Positions 1-11,514 are shown, counted from the stretch's first letter. The stretch: 64,000 bases of DNA from Anaeramoeba flamelloides (GCA_027625915.1 JANTQA010000047.1:15004001-15068000), one strand, 5' to 3'. The notes: generated by a model from the sequence alone, not told the origin. Translations and numbers: made by a program.

Positions 1-224
1 ACTATTTTGTTATTTTTAACTTTTCAAAAATCTAGACATGAAATAACAAAATTATTGGATAAGATATCATAAATCCAAAATTATTTGCAAATATATGAAT
101 TAATTTAGATTTGAAAATTCAATTATCACAAATCTATTTTTTTCAACTTTTTACACAAAACAAAATTCAAAAAAAAAATTCTTAGTTTCGAAGATTATTT
201 TATTATCATTGAATTATATTTAAA
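1..224. other. AT-rich flank, no gene seen
   Basis: Homopolymer-rich sequence with no coding-like stretch on either strand. It leads into the first copy of the repeat described next. Confidence 0.6.
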
Positions 225-905
225 AGGTATTTTTTTATTTTTTTTTAAATTAAGGTTTTTTAATTTGATCTATTAAAAAAGTTTATATTGATTTTTTTCT
301 AATGTAAAAATTACAATTAATTTATTTACAGTAAAGTGGAGAATTTTTAATTTAAAATATCTTTTTAACTAAATCTTAAAAGAAGTATTTAAACATCCCA
401 CATCATTATCTACTATTTATTGATTCTTGATAAGTAATTTAAATTGTTTATTAGTATTGTATTACATAAATAAAAAAGATTAAATTTTCTGATCCCGGTT
501 TTATCAGATATTTTTTAGGAGTTAAAATTGGTGTTTATTATTTTCTTTTTGATTGAAAAAATCGTTTTCATAACTTTTAAAATCTCAAAAAAATTTTCAA
601 ATATAATTTAAAAACATATAAATATATTTAATTGTTTAAAAAATCATTTGTACCCTTTCCATATTTTCAGTTTTTTATTGAAATTGGTTGTACATTTTTT
701 TCTCAAAAAAAGTGCTATTTTTTTTTTTTTTTCATTTTTTGGAAATATTTTATCCGAACATATTTTGAAATAAATACCAAATCATTGATTCGATTGGTAT
801 TAATATTAAACTTAATTTGCTTTTGTCAATTAACAAATAATCAACTAACAAAGATGATTTTTTATGAAAAAAAAAAAAAAATGACCCACTTTTTTGGAAA
901 TACCT
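225..905 (+). repeat. Dispersed TIR repeat, family A, copy 1
   Basis: This region aligns by eye with 1609-2204 (same strand) and 38199-38730 (opposite strand). Shared landmarks include tttattgattcttgata, a gatattttttaggag block, and the end motif ggaaatacctta. In copy 2 the start (ataaggtattttcaaaaa) is the inverse of the end motif, so the family looks like a terminal-inverted-repeat element of about 600-680 bp. The 5' end of this copy is the least certain. A short open frame near 632-940 is just the T-rich repeat and does not look coding. Confidence 0.6.
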
Positions 906-925
906 TAAATATATATATATATATA

Positions 926-1598
926 CTCTTTTTCAAATAAAAGGGCACAGCTCTCAAATCATCAATACTATTAAATTTGATTTTTAATAAGATAATTACT
1001 TATTAATGATTTTCATTTTTATTATTCGTTTTTTCATTTTTTTATTTATGGGTATTGAATAGTTGGAAATGAAAATAAACAAGATAAGAAGAAACAAATT
1101 TGTAAATAATCTATCAATATAAAAATGGAAATAGTTTAAGTTTAATTTCGAATGAGCCAGATATAGGAATTAAGATTTACCATTATTAGATTGATGCATG
1201 GAACAAAGAAAAAGAGAAATAAATAAAAAACAATTCCAACAAAATACCAAGATGAATTGTGGCTTTATCTTTAAAATGAGACTTTAAAGAACAAAAAGTT
1301 AGACTTGTAAAGAACTTTTTCCCAATTCACCGTATTCAAAGGTTGTTATTGATTATAATTTTTTTTATTTACAATTTACAAAACGAGATTTCTCATTTCA
1401 AATAAAATGGGAACATCAATTTTTAAAATATTTAATTTTTAATTTTTATTGTTTTGTTTTAATGGGTTTTAAATATTCAGTTGGTTGTTTTTTTTATTTT
1501 TTAAAGAGTTTCTTAGATTTTAGAATGATAATACAATTAATTTTATTCAATTATGAATAATTCTTTAAAATTTATGTACCCTTTTATTTGAAAAAGAG
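926..1598 (+). mobile_element. TIR element, family I, copy 1 (ORF decayed)
   Basis: The left end ctctttttcaaataaaaggg and the right end cccttttatttgaaaaagag are exact inverses, bounding about 670 bp. The whole unit matches 44207-44891 on the opposite strand, including the subterminal gcaca/ctctcaaatcatcaat block and an internal region that in the other copy holds an open 99-codon frame. Here the corresponding region (about 1074-1372) carries several stops, so this is the older or more decayed copy. It lies between two copies of family A. The target-site duplication is not clear (both right flanks read tttata). Confidence 0.7.
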
Positions 1599-1608
1599 TT
1601 TATAGATA

Positions 1609-2204
1609 AGGTATTTTCAAAAAAGTGGATGAAATTATTTTTAAAATATAGTTCTTGAAAATAATCGCCATTAAGCGTATTTAAATATACAAAATCATTA
1701 AGAACCATTTATTGATTCTTGATAGTAGTTCAATTTGTTTCTTAGTACTAATTAAAGAAATAAAATCTATCTAGATTTCTGCTCTCGATTGTATCGGATA
1801 TTTTTTAGGAGTAAAAATTGGTGTTTATTATTTTCTTTTTGATTAAAAAAATTATAGTCATAACTTTTTTAATCTCAACAAAATTTCCAATAGAATGGAA
1901 AACATATAACTCTATTTTATTATTTCAAAAATCATCTGTATCCTTTCCATATTCCCAGTTTTTTATTGAAATTTGTTGTCCATTATTTTGTTGATAAAAA
2001 AATGTTTTTTTTTTTTTTTTTCATTTTTTGGAAATATTTCAACAAATATATTTAGAAATCAACATCTTTGTAATTGATTCAATCAGTATTAATTTTTAAC
2101 TTAATTTTGTATTGTTAATTAACAAATAGCTTTCACTAACAAGATGATTTTTTATGAAATGTAAAAAAAAAGGTTTTACACATGTTCGCAAATACCTTAT
2201 AATA
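1609..2204 (+). repeat. Dispersed TIR repeat, family A, copy 2
   Basis: Direct repeat of the 225-905 copy, displaced by about 1.3 kb. Its ends ataaggtatttt and aaataccttat are mutually inverted. The blocks ttggtgtttattattttc, tttccatat and agatgattttttatgaaa are shared with copy 1. It carries no recognisable protein. Confidence 0.65.
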
Positions 2205-2853
2205 TGTTGTAAACCTGTTGTAAAGGTGTTATTAAAGTTTAAAATGTTATAGAATGAGATAAAATTTTATAATAACAACTTTTATAACATTGATGTTTGT
2301 TAAATAATGTGTGATTCAATTTGTAACATTTTATAAACCAGTTATAAGAATATTTTTTAAAAAATATGGGAAAATCATCATAGAAAAGGGAATTTTGTTA
2401 TAAAAATGTTATTTAGATGTTTTAATTTTTTTTTTTAATTCGGGGCCAAGGTTTTGATAGGGATTTTTTTTTTTTTTTTTTTTTTTTGAAGACTCCTTTT
2501 TCTTTTTCAAATAATAACATGGTTAAAACATTGCGGAATATAGATTTTTATTTTTAATAATGTTTAGGATATATGTACATATATTATATTCACCAAAGTT
2601 CAAGATATTTTCAAAATTTTAATTAAAGTTATAAAAAAATGTAAAAAAGATTAAATAAGGGGTAATATCATATTTTTTGAATCCGAAAAAAGGCATTACT
2701 TTTATTTTCCAATTTTTAAATGAAAATTTTTATTTCAAGTATTCAAAAATATTTTTGTATTTGGTTAGTTGGGAAAACACAAAGATCGACACAAAATCAA
2801 TTTAAAATGTATTTTTAGAGGATTTAATTAAATTTTTAGGTTTAGTCTCTACT
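2205..2853. other. Non-coding AT-rich stretch
   Basis: I see no gene. The sequence has short repeated words around ttataacattt/gttataaaaatgttat near 2200-2420 and a T-tract at 2466-2487. Confidence 0.5.
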
Positions 2854-3266
2854 GTACATGTACAAAACTTGATGACTGAATATTTTGAGTTTTTTTATTA
2901 TATTTGTCATTTTTCCAAAAACTATAAGACTTTTCCTATTCGCACCAACGGAGGGGGGGTTTGTTAACAAACCTGATGTTTCTAAGTGCAAAAAAAACAA
3001 TTTAATAAAAGAATAAAAATATTAGAGGGTTAAACAGAAATTAAAAAATCGAAAATAATTTTCAGAAAAATCAAAAAACAAAAACAACACCTAGAACATT
3101 TAAATTCTATTATTAAATTGAGTTTTTTGCTATTAGAAACATCAGGTTTTTTGACAAGAAGCCTGTGACTTGTGGGCGCATTAGGAAAAGTTTTAGAGTT
3201 TTTGGAAAAATGAAAAAATTTAATAAAAAAACTCAAAATATTAAGACATCAATTTTTCACATGTGT
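2854..3266. repeat. Long-armed foldback element
   Basis: The arms are roughly 150 bp each and inverted: left about 2854-3010, right about 3110-3266. Matching landmarks are aatattttgagtttttttat / its inverse near 3222-3242, the catttttccaaaaact block, and cctgatgtttctaa (left) versus the inverse ttagaaacatcaggttt (right). The left arm contains a G7 run near 2954 that the right arm lacks. No transposase is present, so this is a non-autonomous inverted-repeat element. Confidence 0.75.
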
Positions 3267-3885
3267 GGTATTTAAATTTAAAAAGGGAGAATATTTTCAC
3301 TTCGTTTTCCTATTTTTTTGTGCAAATAGAGAGTTCTCAGAAGTAGATTGTAATTTGAAAACTCCTTGTATGAAATTGAAAATGAACTGAAAGTAAAAAT
3401 TATTCCCATTTGTAATTTAAAGACCAGAAAGATAAAATTTTGATTCGTTTAATATGATTTTAACAGTACTCTGAATTTTCGGTCTATTTCTGGTCAAAAA
3501 ATGTAAAAATATTTTGAGAAAAAGTCAAGATCGGAAAGAAAAAAGAAAAGAAAAAAAAAGAAAAAGGAAGAAAAATAAACAGAACAGATCTTAGAAAAAG
3601 AAAAAGAAAATTGTTGTGTTTTTTACTTTTTTGGTGATCCAAAGGCCACAAACAAAAAAGTAATATTTTATTTATGTGTGTTTTGAAGTTTTTTTTTTTC
3701 TTTATTAATGTTAAAAGGCTATTTTAAACCCAAAGAAAGAAATGATTGTTTTTGTTGTATGAAAATTCTTTAAGTCATGTAAAAGAAATTCGTTTTCATT
3801 TTTACCTTTATCTCACATTTACTCTAAAGAAGAAGAGAATTAGAAAAAGAGAAATTAAAGAGAAACAATCAACCTACGGAAACAC
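3267..3885. other. Region downstream of the GPCR exon
   Basis: Sequence 3' (minus sense) of the receptor exon, presumably intron. It has a purine-rich AAAGAAAAAG tract at 3530-3612. On the minus strand a pyrimidine-rich stretch ending in AG near 3828 looks like a 3' splice site, but only about 17 codons stay open after it and no transmembrane-like exon follows. Confidence 0.35.
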
Positions 3886-4113
3886 CTTCGACCAGAGGAA
3901 AAGGAAAAGCGAGCCAAACCCACAAAAGGCGCTTGCCATAACAGCCAAAGACATTTGCAATTTGAGTGTTCGTGTTGCCTTGCTACCAACAAAGGAAATA
4001 GAAACCAAAAGTATGGATGTCATGATCCCAAGAGTCATGAAAATTAGTGCAAAGACTGAGTGAAGTGAGGGTGGGACAAAGGCCGAAAAGGGGACAAATT
4101 CTGTTGTTGACAT
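3886..4113 (-). CDS. First exon of a 7TM (cAMP-receptor-like) GPCR, partial
   Basis: An ATG at 4113 opens 76 codons in a local island of higher GC content than its surroundings. The protein has a short hydrophilic N-terminus (about 18 residues), a first hydrophobic helix at about residues 20-42, a short basic loop (SKATRTLK) and a second helix at about 52-74. This is the TM1-loop-TM2 layout of the cAMP-receptor-like (class E) family, like the complete receptor at 60692-61627, though the two are clearly different sequences. The frame closes just after a candidate donor AAG|GTGTTT at 3886/3885. A better consensus donor GTAGGT begins at 3877. Exons for TM3-TM7 should lie at lower coordinates on this strand, but I see none within 3.8 kb. 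They may lie beyond a long intron outside the window, or the gene may be a remnant. The family assignment rests on topology and style only. Confidence 0.5.
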
Positions 4114-4817
4114 TTCAATCCCAATGTGAATTTATTATAACAAGAAAAAAACTCAAAAATGATCAACAAGATTTTGTTCGAGATTCCCAAAAACCTTCCA
4201 AATTCATGAACAAAAATGTTCAAAGTAAATCGTTTGTGATTGTTCAATCAAGAAAATGTTTTAAATCATTGTTAACAAAATAATTTGTTTTGAGGATTGA
4301 ATTCATTTATAAGGCTATGAAAATTTCCATTTAAATTGTTGTTTCCTATTTTTACTTGTTTTTGTTACTTTTTGTGTTGTTTATCTTTTGTATTTTTTCG
4401 TTCATAAAATGAATAATAAACTTGTTGTAAATTTCCTTGAAGGTAATTTAATTGTGAGTGTTTTTCTATTTGCTCATGGAAAAAGATTTTTAGAGATCTT
4501 GTCTTTTTTCTTCTTATCAAATTTTGGATTATTTTTATTTCATCCAAAAAAAGTAAATAATAAAAAACCCTTACACTCAGAAAGTAGGTGTACCAAATTT
4601 ATCGAAAATACTAATTTGAGATTATTTTTTTTAAGAATGTTTTTTATTGCAAAAGCAATAAATAAAATAAAAAAAAATTTTACTTGTAAAATGGTAAAAA
4701 ATAAAAATATTTTTTCATACTCTAAAAGAAAAAAGGCCTTTTCAGTCAGACTCTAATATCAAAACACGTAAGAAGATGTTTTGAATATCTAAAAAAGGGT
4801 AAAAAAAAAAACAAATA
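4114..4817. other. Intergenic, no gene supported
   Basis: Between the receptor exon and the tRNA. Open frames here are low-complexity Lys/Phe/Asn-rich translations of AT-rich DNA. The 5' part is presumably the receptor's promoter. Confidence 0.5.
4798..4811 (-). terminator. Pol III T-tract terminator of tRNA-Lys
   Basis: A run of at least 11 T residues on the sense strand just 3' of the tRNA, the standard RNA polymerase III termination signal. Confidence 0.8.
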
Positions 4818-4890
4818 AGCTCCGCGCGGGGCTCGAACCCGCGACATTCAGGTTAAAAGCCTGACGCTCTGCCGACTGAGCTAGCGAAGC
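4818..4890 (-). tRNA. tRNA-Lys(TTT): tRNA-Lys (anticodon UUU)
   Basis: The minus strand folds into a complete 73-nt cloverleaf without an intron. The acceptor GCTTCGC pairs with GCGGAGC (one G-U pair), the D stem is GCTC/GAGC, the anticodon stem TCAGG/CCTGA encloses loop CTTTTAA with anticodon TTT, and the T stem is GCGGG/CCCGC with loop TTCGAGC. The discriminator base is U; CCA is not encoded. The A box (TAGCTCAGTCGG) and B box (GGTTCGAGCCC) fit the internal Pol III promoter. A long T run on the sense strand (plus-strand A run, 4800-4811) follows about 7 nt downstream and serves as the Pol III terminator. The gene stands alone. Confidence 0.97.
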
Positions 4891-6059
4891 AATGTATATT
4901 TTTTGGCCCTTTATTAAATGTTTATTTTATAAATAGCTGACATTTTTAATTTTGAAATATTTAAAAAGGTCGTTTTTTCAAACATTTTAATAATAAATAA
5001 ATACCAAAATAAATTCTAAAATCAAATAATGATGTTTTTGGAAGTTAAATAGATTAATTCAGAATGACTGAAATATATCTCAAATCACTAGATCTAAAGT
5101 ATAACTATTTTTATATCTTCACTAAATAAAAATAATCAATGTATTACTAATATTTCAAATATATATAATAATAAATCTCAATTATTTTATTATTAATTTT
5201 ATAAGAATAGAGACACAAATTGCATTTCTATTTCTCGGAAAACTATATTTATTCAAGGAAAATAGGGAAAAGAAAGTGAAAGTTTTTTTTACCTATAAAA
5301 TTCAAAAATCAATATTTAAAAACTCTGATATTCAGATTTTTTTCAGAAAATCTCAAAAAAATTAAAGTCTTGATTATCAATATTCAGACCCCAAAATTTG
5401 TAAAATATCTTTCATAAATTTGTAGACAAATTTCGATCAGTTGCTCAAAAAATTCAATTTTTTTTTAAAATTAAATAATAAAACGAATAGATTTTTTTGA
5501 CCAATTTATTTCTGAAATACTGGGAAATATATAAATGTTTCAATTTGTTGAATAAAATGGAAAAAAAAACTAGTTGGTCTATGGATTTTATGTTGATGAT
5601 TTTTGAATTTCAAAGATTAGCTCAAAAATCTCAAAAATATTTACTTTTGAAAGTTCTAAATAGGAATTATTATATACTGGAATACTCTCATTTTTTATTT
5701 TTATTTTTCGATAAGGAACAAAAAAAAAACTTTCCAAAATGATAATTTTTATATAGTAATCCTCAATAAAAAATTAAATAATTTATTGTTTGATAAGTTT
5801 TCATCATAGTTTTTTTAAATCCATATGAACTATATAAATAAAACATCATTGACCCCCCACATATAAAATACTTTGATTCTGGCTAAATCTATTGTGAGGC
5901 TAATCATTTAACATTATATTTTTCATTTTTCTACAGATATTAGCCTTTTTTGATCTCTCATCCCTTTAAAAACCCATGAAAAGAAAAACGACTACAGTCA
6001 TTTTCATTTTTTATAGACAAATTTCCAACTTGATATATACAGACAAAAAAAATTCCAAA
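4891..6059. other. Intergenic, no gene seen
   Basis: AT-rich sequence with no coding-like island and no obvious repeat partner in the window. Confidence 0.5.
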
Positions 6060-6895
6060 TTATTGTAGTAGTCATTTACCATGAATTTACTCCTTACTCA
6101 AGTGTGACCTGAGACCAAAAAGCATATTGTGAAATGGCACTTCTTTTGGTTAAACAAAATTCAAATAAGAAAAAAAAAAATTTCATTGGATCTCTCATTT
6201 GACAAAAAATTCAACAAAGAAAAAAAATTCTTAAAGAGTTCATAATTTCAAAAAATCAAAATTTAAAAAAAAAAAATTCATCTTTTCTCTTTTTCTATTT
6301 CCAAATGGTTAAATTTCTTTAATTTTAAACAAATTGCTTTCTTGAAGTTCACAATCAATTTAATTCAATTTAATCTGATTTATGGTTATTTTGTAACTCT
6401 CAAAATTTAACCAAGTAAGGATTAATTAATACAGCTGTTTCAACTCAGGTGTGAATCGCACTCATTTGTTGAATGGTTGGGAAACCTTCCAAGACAATTT
6501 AAAATGTTTCTCGACCATTCAACGAATGAGTGTGATTCACACCTGAGTTGAAATGGCTGTATTCATATGATAAAAAAAAATCATTTGAAAAATGAAAACA
6601 AAAGAAAAAAAAAATCACTAAGATCTCAAAAACGTCAAAGAGAGACACTTCAAAACTGACATAGTTGTTTCCAAAATTGTAGATTCTAACCATTCTAATT
6701 GGAAATTAAGTTTCGCTCTTTTGCTCTTTTTTCTAAAAATGTTTTCATCTTCAGTAGTTGATTTTTGGAGATCGATTAGACATCAGAGGTTGGTTGGTTT
6801 TTGATTGGTGTTAGGTTTTCATAAAAATTACTAAAAAGTTTTAATCCATTTCAGAAAAAAATATTCACCATAATGATTCTACCCGTAAAACACCT
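6060..6895 (+). mobile_element. TIR element, family D, copy 1 (with MITE insertion)
   Basis: Matches 45390-46085 on the opposite strand over almost its full length; shared blocks include aaatttctttaattt, aatctgatttatggttatttt, ggaaattaag and ggttttcat. The outer ends are roughly inverted (gtcatttaccatgaa left; a ggta/aatcattatggtgaa inverse right), clearer in copy 2. It carries a fragment that translates like the IYxE(F/Y)xPYS peptide open in copy 2, here broken. A separate small MITE sits inside at 6432-6559. Confidence 0.65.
6432..6559. mobile_element. 128-bp MITE flanked by TA, inserted in family D
   Basis: Near-perfect palindrome. The left arm begins cagctgtttcaactcaggtg and the right arm is its inverse with about six mismatches over 48 bp, leaving a loop of about 30 bp. 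It is flanked by TA on both sides (6430-6431 and 6560-6561). The family D paralogue at 45390-46085 has no palindrome here and a single TA, giving an empty-site comparison and a TA target duplication, as made by Tc1/mariner-superfamily transposases. No coding capacity. Confidence 0.9.
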
Positions 6896-6931
6896 TTTTT
6901 GGGAATTTTTTTTTTTTATTAATTATTTTAC

Positions 6932-7247
6932 TACAGTCAGTTTCACTTTTAAGGCACAAACTTCAACGAAAATTAAGGCATGGAAAAAAAATCTCAAATT
7001 AAGGTACAAAAAAAATTTCAAATTAAGGTACAAAATTTTGGATTCTAGTAAAAAAATTTGTAAAAAAAAAAATTCCAAATTTTGTTTCTTAATTTGAGAT
7101 TTTTTTTCTACTTAATTTTCGTTGAAAGTTTGTCCCTTAAATTTGAAAATGACTCTAGAATCCTAAATTTTTTGCCTTAATTTGAAGTTTTTTTTTCATA
7201 CCTTAATTTTCGTAGGGCTTTGTACTTTAAAAGTGGAACTGGTTGTA
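6932..7247. mobile_element. Tc1/mariner-type MITE, family H, copy 1
   Basis: Starts TA-CAGTCAGTTTCACTTT and ends with the inverse AAAGTGGAACTGGTTG-TA. The arms contain repeated TTAAGG(C/T)AC words. At about 316 bp it is longer than the usual 200 bp, because arm segments are repeated internally. Confidence 0.85.
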
Positions 7248-7929
7248 AATTTTCTAAGTTTGACAATTAAAATCGATTCATAATTTTTTTACAAAATTTT
7301 GATATATTATAATTTACAATCCACACAATTTTTACCAATTTAAAAACTATTTAATTTATTATAATTGCAAAAAGGTGTTTAAGAAATTGTTTATTAATCT
7401 AAAATTAAGGAAAAATAACATTATTTTCTGTCAAATTCACACTAAACATATATCCAAATGTCAAGTATTTTTTTTTTTTTTACGTTTCAAGAAACAATGA
7501 GAACAATGTCGAAGAATAAACAGCAGATGGTAATAGATGATACTCATACAAAATAAACCTGATTATTATATACATTTTCTTAAAAATTTGAAAACCCAAA
7601 TTCTTTTCTTTATTTATTGATTTATAATAAGGAATAATTAAATAAAATTTTATCCAAACCAAAAAGAGAGAAGACAAAAAATAATTAAAATATCAATAAA
7701 AAATAATAATATCATTCTTGTCACCCAATTGAAAACTTTGTACCATGGTTGGGCTGTCTTGAGTTTTCGGTTTATTTGTAAAATCAAAATAAACAAGATT
7801 TCAAAAATTTTGACTCACTTTATATTGTTTATGGAAGCTTTTTTGAAGGTTTATTCAATTATTATTAACAAAAAAATATTTTCAAATATTTGGATGAGAA
7901 TTATTTTTTCAAATTTTACAAATTTTAGT
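7248..7929. other. Intergenic, no gene seen
   Basis: AT-rich; short open frames only, none with a recognisable protein. Confidence 0.5.
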
Positions 7930-7971
7930 TTTTACTTTTTAAAATTTTTGTTTTTCTTTTGTTTTTCTTTT

Positions 7972-8008
<37 letters not shown>

Positions 8009-8400
8009 CTTTTTCTTTTTTCATTTTTTTTTCAAAAAATCATTTGAAAAAACAAAAAGATCTTCTGAAAAGACCAATAATCACTATGAAAATTGTAACT
8101 CAGTAATGTCTTTGAAAATGGATTTAATTATTCATACATAATCTTGTTTAACATCTTTTTTTCAGTGAAAGTTCAGTAAATAAAAATCGGTAATGCTCAT
8201 TTCAAAAATGGTTACTCACTTTTTTTTAGTTTTTGGTTTTATTTTTTTTTTAATTCGAAATATATCATGTTATGTTGGGTTTAAAATCACTTAAAAGTGA
8301 ATTATAAATCAGATTTAGTTATTAATTGTTCTTGAATACTAAAGGATAATTTTTTTTTTCAATTTATTATTTCAGGTGAGTCACAATTTTTGAAAAAGAG
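7930..8400 (+). repeat. Dispersed repeat, family C, copy 1, ending in a MITE
   Basis: Aligns in the same orientation with 42960-43415; shared words include gaccaataatca, ttaattattaattgttcttg and gtgagtcac. The segment 8201-8394 is bounded by inverted ends ttcaaaaatggttactcac / gtgagtcacaatttttgaa, a roughly 194-bp MITE, but similarity to the other copy extends about 270 bp further left. It includes a T-tract of about 30 nt at 7977-8008, which makes spurious poly-Phe frames. Confidence 0.7.
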
Positions 8401-8403
8401 TTT

Positions 8404-8720
8404 ATATTCGTTAGGTTTTTTTTGAGTTTTCTATTTATTTAGAAAATCATATTGATTTCCATTAGGTTTTTTTGAATTTTCTATTTATTTGTGAAGTGTT
8501 CGAGGTTTTTTTTACTTTTTGAAATTAACAGAAAATTTATAATGATTTATTGTTTATTTCAAAAAGTAAAAAAAACCGAACGAAAATCAATAGATTTTTG
8601 AAAAAAAAATAGAAAACCCCAAAAAAACCTTGAACACTTTTCAAATAAAAGAGAAAACCTCAAAAAAACCTAGAACATTTAATAAATAAAACACAAAACT
8701 CAAGAAACACTAGGTACTTG
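8404..8720. repeat. Foldback-rich repeat, family F, copy 1
   Basis: Contains several overlapping inverted words: gagttttctatttattt..., a perfect hairpin around ctttttgaaat/atttcaaaaag (8513-8570), and aaaaaaacctagaaca. The same word set recurs at 51280-51800. No protein. Confidence 0.6.
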
Positions 8721-9529
8721 ACAGCTCTTGACAACACTTCCCCTGAATTCATATGAGGGGAAACCCCCCACATAAAGTTAAAACTTACATTCTTGTTAAG
8801 GATTGAGAAAAATATCAAGATAAATTTTGATCCTCAATTGGAGATCAAATAAAATTCCTATAAAAACCATATAATATTTTACCAAAACATTTTAACAATT
8901 ATTTTCTATAAAATTTAAGTAATATGTTTTTATATAGTAACTACTGATCTTCACTAATTTTTTTTTTCGAAATCTATAAAAAAAAAAAAAAAAAAAAATG
9001 TTTTCAATATTGAAATTTTCTATTATGAAATTTCCAAAATGATTTTTTTCTCATAAGATTCATATAAACTTTTAAAAGGCAAATAATTCACCTATTAAAA
9101 ATATTCCCATTGGATTTTAAAAATTATTTATTTTATAAATAAATTTAGTGCTTATTTATTCAATTAAAATAAAAAAATGAATAATTTATTAAATTAAAAA
9201 TCTAACGACAATTAAAACTCTTATATTATGAATTTAAAACAATATTAATTTTCATTAAGGGTGTTTTTTAACAAATTAAAATTTACTAGGAAACACTTAA
9301 TAATTAAAAAAAAATTCCAAAAATTAAAATAATCACATTACAGATATGATTTTTTTTAGTTCAATTTTTTTTATTCATCCAATATTAAAAACCAAATCCT
9401 TTTTGTAAATATAACTAAAAAATATATATAACACACTCTCTTATTAAAATGATGATTCATTAAATTACAATCATTTAAAGTAATATTCAATCAGTCAATA
9501 AACTAGAAAAAAAAAATTGATGTTTTTAT
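8721..9529. other. Intergenic, no gene seen
   Basis: AT-rich, with an A-run at 8979-8997. Nothing coding. Confidence 0.5.
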
Positions 9530-10075
9530 ATATTTATTGATGGAAGAAGTGTACATGACACTCTAGATGTACTTTGCCTTAAAATTCCTAAAAAGTAATT
9601 TAAGCGTAAAAAATAGATTTCACCAGTGTTCAAGGGAAAAACTTACCCATTTTTTTCTTGTTTAAAAAGCAAAGTCAAAAAATTGAAATGGAAAGGAAAA
9701 AAGTAAAAAAAAAGAAAGATATTTAAAAACGGGTTATAAGTAGCAATTGGTAATAAATCAAAAAAAACCTATTCTATCATTAATTAATGACCACTAAAAT
9801 CACAGACACGATAATTTTGTTTGATTTAATAAACTGACAATTGATCATGAATGTTTACTTGGGATCGTTGTTTAAGTTGTTGTGATTTCTTATTTGCTTT
9901 TGATCTTATTTGGATTTAAACCTTGGTTCATTTTTCGCATTTACTTTTTCGTTTTTATCTTCAAGTTACTCATATTTTCGTGTTTCAGTGTCACAATATT
10001 AATTAGCAAATATCCACTTGATATTTTTCCAATGTAACTCTTCTTCACTATTTAAAGAAGATTCAGCCAAGGAGA
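9530..10075 (+). repeat. Dispersed repeat, family B, copy 1
   Basis: Matches 39972-40555 (same strand) and 25590-25930 (opposite strand). Shared blocks are gaagaagtgta, actctagatg, ttaattgatcatgaatgt, gttactcatattttcgtg, tccacttgat and gattcagcca. No open frame is shared by the copies, so it looks like a non-coding element. Confidence 0.65.
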
Positions 10076-11514
10076 AAATAGAAAATAATAAAAAAATTGA
10101 TCGTTTAAATTCAGAATAAATATACATGGACTTCTATAAAACTCTTTTTTTTTCAAAATAGATAGATCTATTTTAATTTATTTAAAAATTAGATCAGTAT
10201 TCGAGAAATACCCCCATTTCAAAGAACATTTCGGTGGGTTTATTTACAGAGTTTCTAAAAAAATTGAATAGTTTTAAAAAAGAATCTGAATTAAAATTGT
10301 TACAATTAACAACAATTTTACTAATATTAAAAATTACAAACGAGTCAGGTATTCTTTTTAAGTACTAACTTATTTACAATACTAATCAATAAATTCTATT
10401 TTTCCATCCAGTCATTTTCGAAATTATTTCATCAATGGAGGATTTTTTTGATTTCTACATTTACCCAATAGTTAAGATTGATAAATTTTGAAGTTTTAAT
10501 TAATATATCAATAAGAACAGTTAATTGCTACTCAATAATTTATTCATTTATCTAAAAAATAGGAATAATTTTATAAATTTTTAAATATAAAGTGATTTAA
10601 AAAAGTAATAACCAAAACCTATAACGTGTGTTTCAAAATAAAATTCTATCTTTTTGTTTACGTTTTCAGATGCAACATCTAATCACCACCCAATAGCTGA
10701 CTTCATTTCATATTAATTTTAAATGATAAATCCTTAAATCTTTAAATTAATTTTAAATAACAAAATGTAATTTTTTTATATTTTTTGTAATATTCTGATT
10801 TTTTTTTAGATTTTTTGTTTTTTTGATATATAATGTTGTCAAAAATTAATTTGATTTATTGAGATAAATTTTCCAATTTGATCCTTTATTTTCAGAATTT
10901 CTTTTTAAATAATAAAACTTTAAGAAACCAATACAGAAGTATAAGAATTATTTCTGTTTTTTTCATGTTCTTTTGTTGAATTTGTTTTTTTTCATTAACT
11001 GTTATACTTTTTTGTTATTCCTCCAAGGGTAAGAAAACTTGAAGATACTGATAAATTCAAAGAAATATCTGAAAATGTTTACTTGACTTTCCATTTTTCA
11101 AATTTTTATTGACTAGCCTTTGTTGAAGCATTCCAATGATTTAAGTGTGAAGAAACTTTATAAAATTAGTTGACACTTCAAAAGAATCTTTTTATTGTGT
11201 TGTTTTAAAAGTGTGGATTCAAGATTACAAAGATGTGAAATTTTACTAAAAATTTTATTACATAAATCTGAATTTATCAGTATATTTCATTTATTTAATA
11301 TTATTCTATTGTATTTAAAAAAGAAAGGAAGTGATTTGGAGGCAGAAACGTCAAGAGAAAATCAAAAATACATTTTTCAAATTCAAATAATTTTTTTCAA
11401 TTTAAATCAGTAAATAATTCTTTAATAGTCCTAATAATGGGTTATCCGTTTGAAAGATATTTATTCAATTTAAAATATAAGATTATACCCTTTTAACCCT
11501 TGAAAACAACATCT
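10076..11514. other. Intergenic, no gene seen
   Basis: AT-rich; a short frame at 11195-11413 shows no recognisable motif or coding-like composition. Confidence 0.45.

Noticed and set aside
632-940. 102-codon frame
   Set aside because: It lies across repeat family A and its T-tracts; the sibling copy of the repeat does not preserve it.
225-2204. Family A copies as LTRs of one element
   Set aside because: A third copy occurs alone and inverted at 38199-38730, the copies have inverted ends of their own, and the sequence between them is a separate TIR element found elsewhere without them.
7729-8141. Two overlapping frames with poly-Phe
   Set aside because: They are produced by a T-tract of about 30 nt inside repeat family C; no protein motif.
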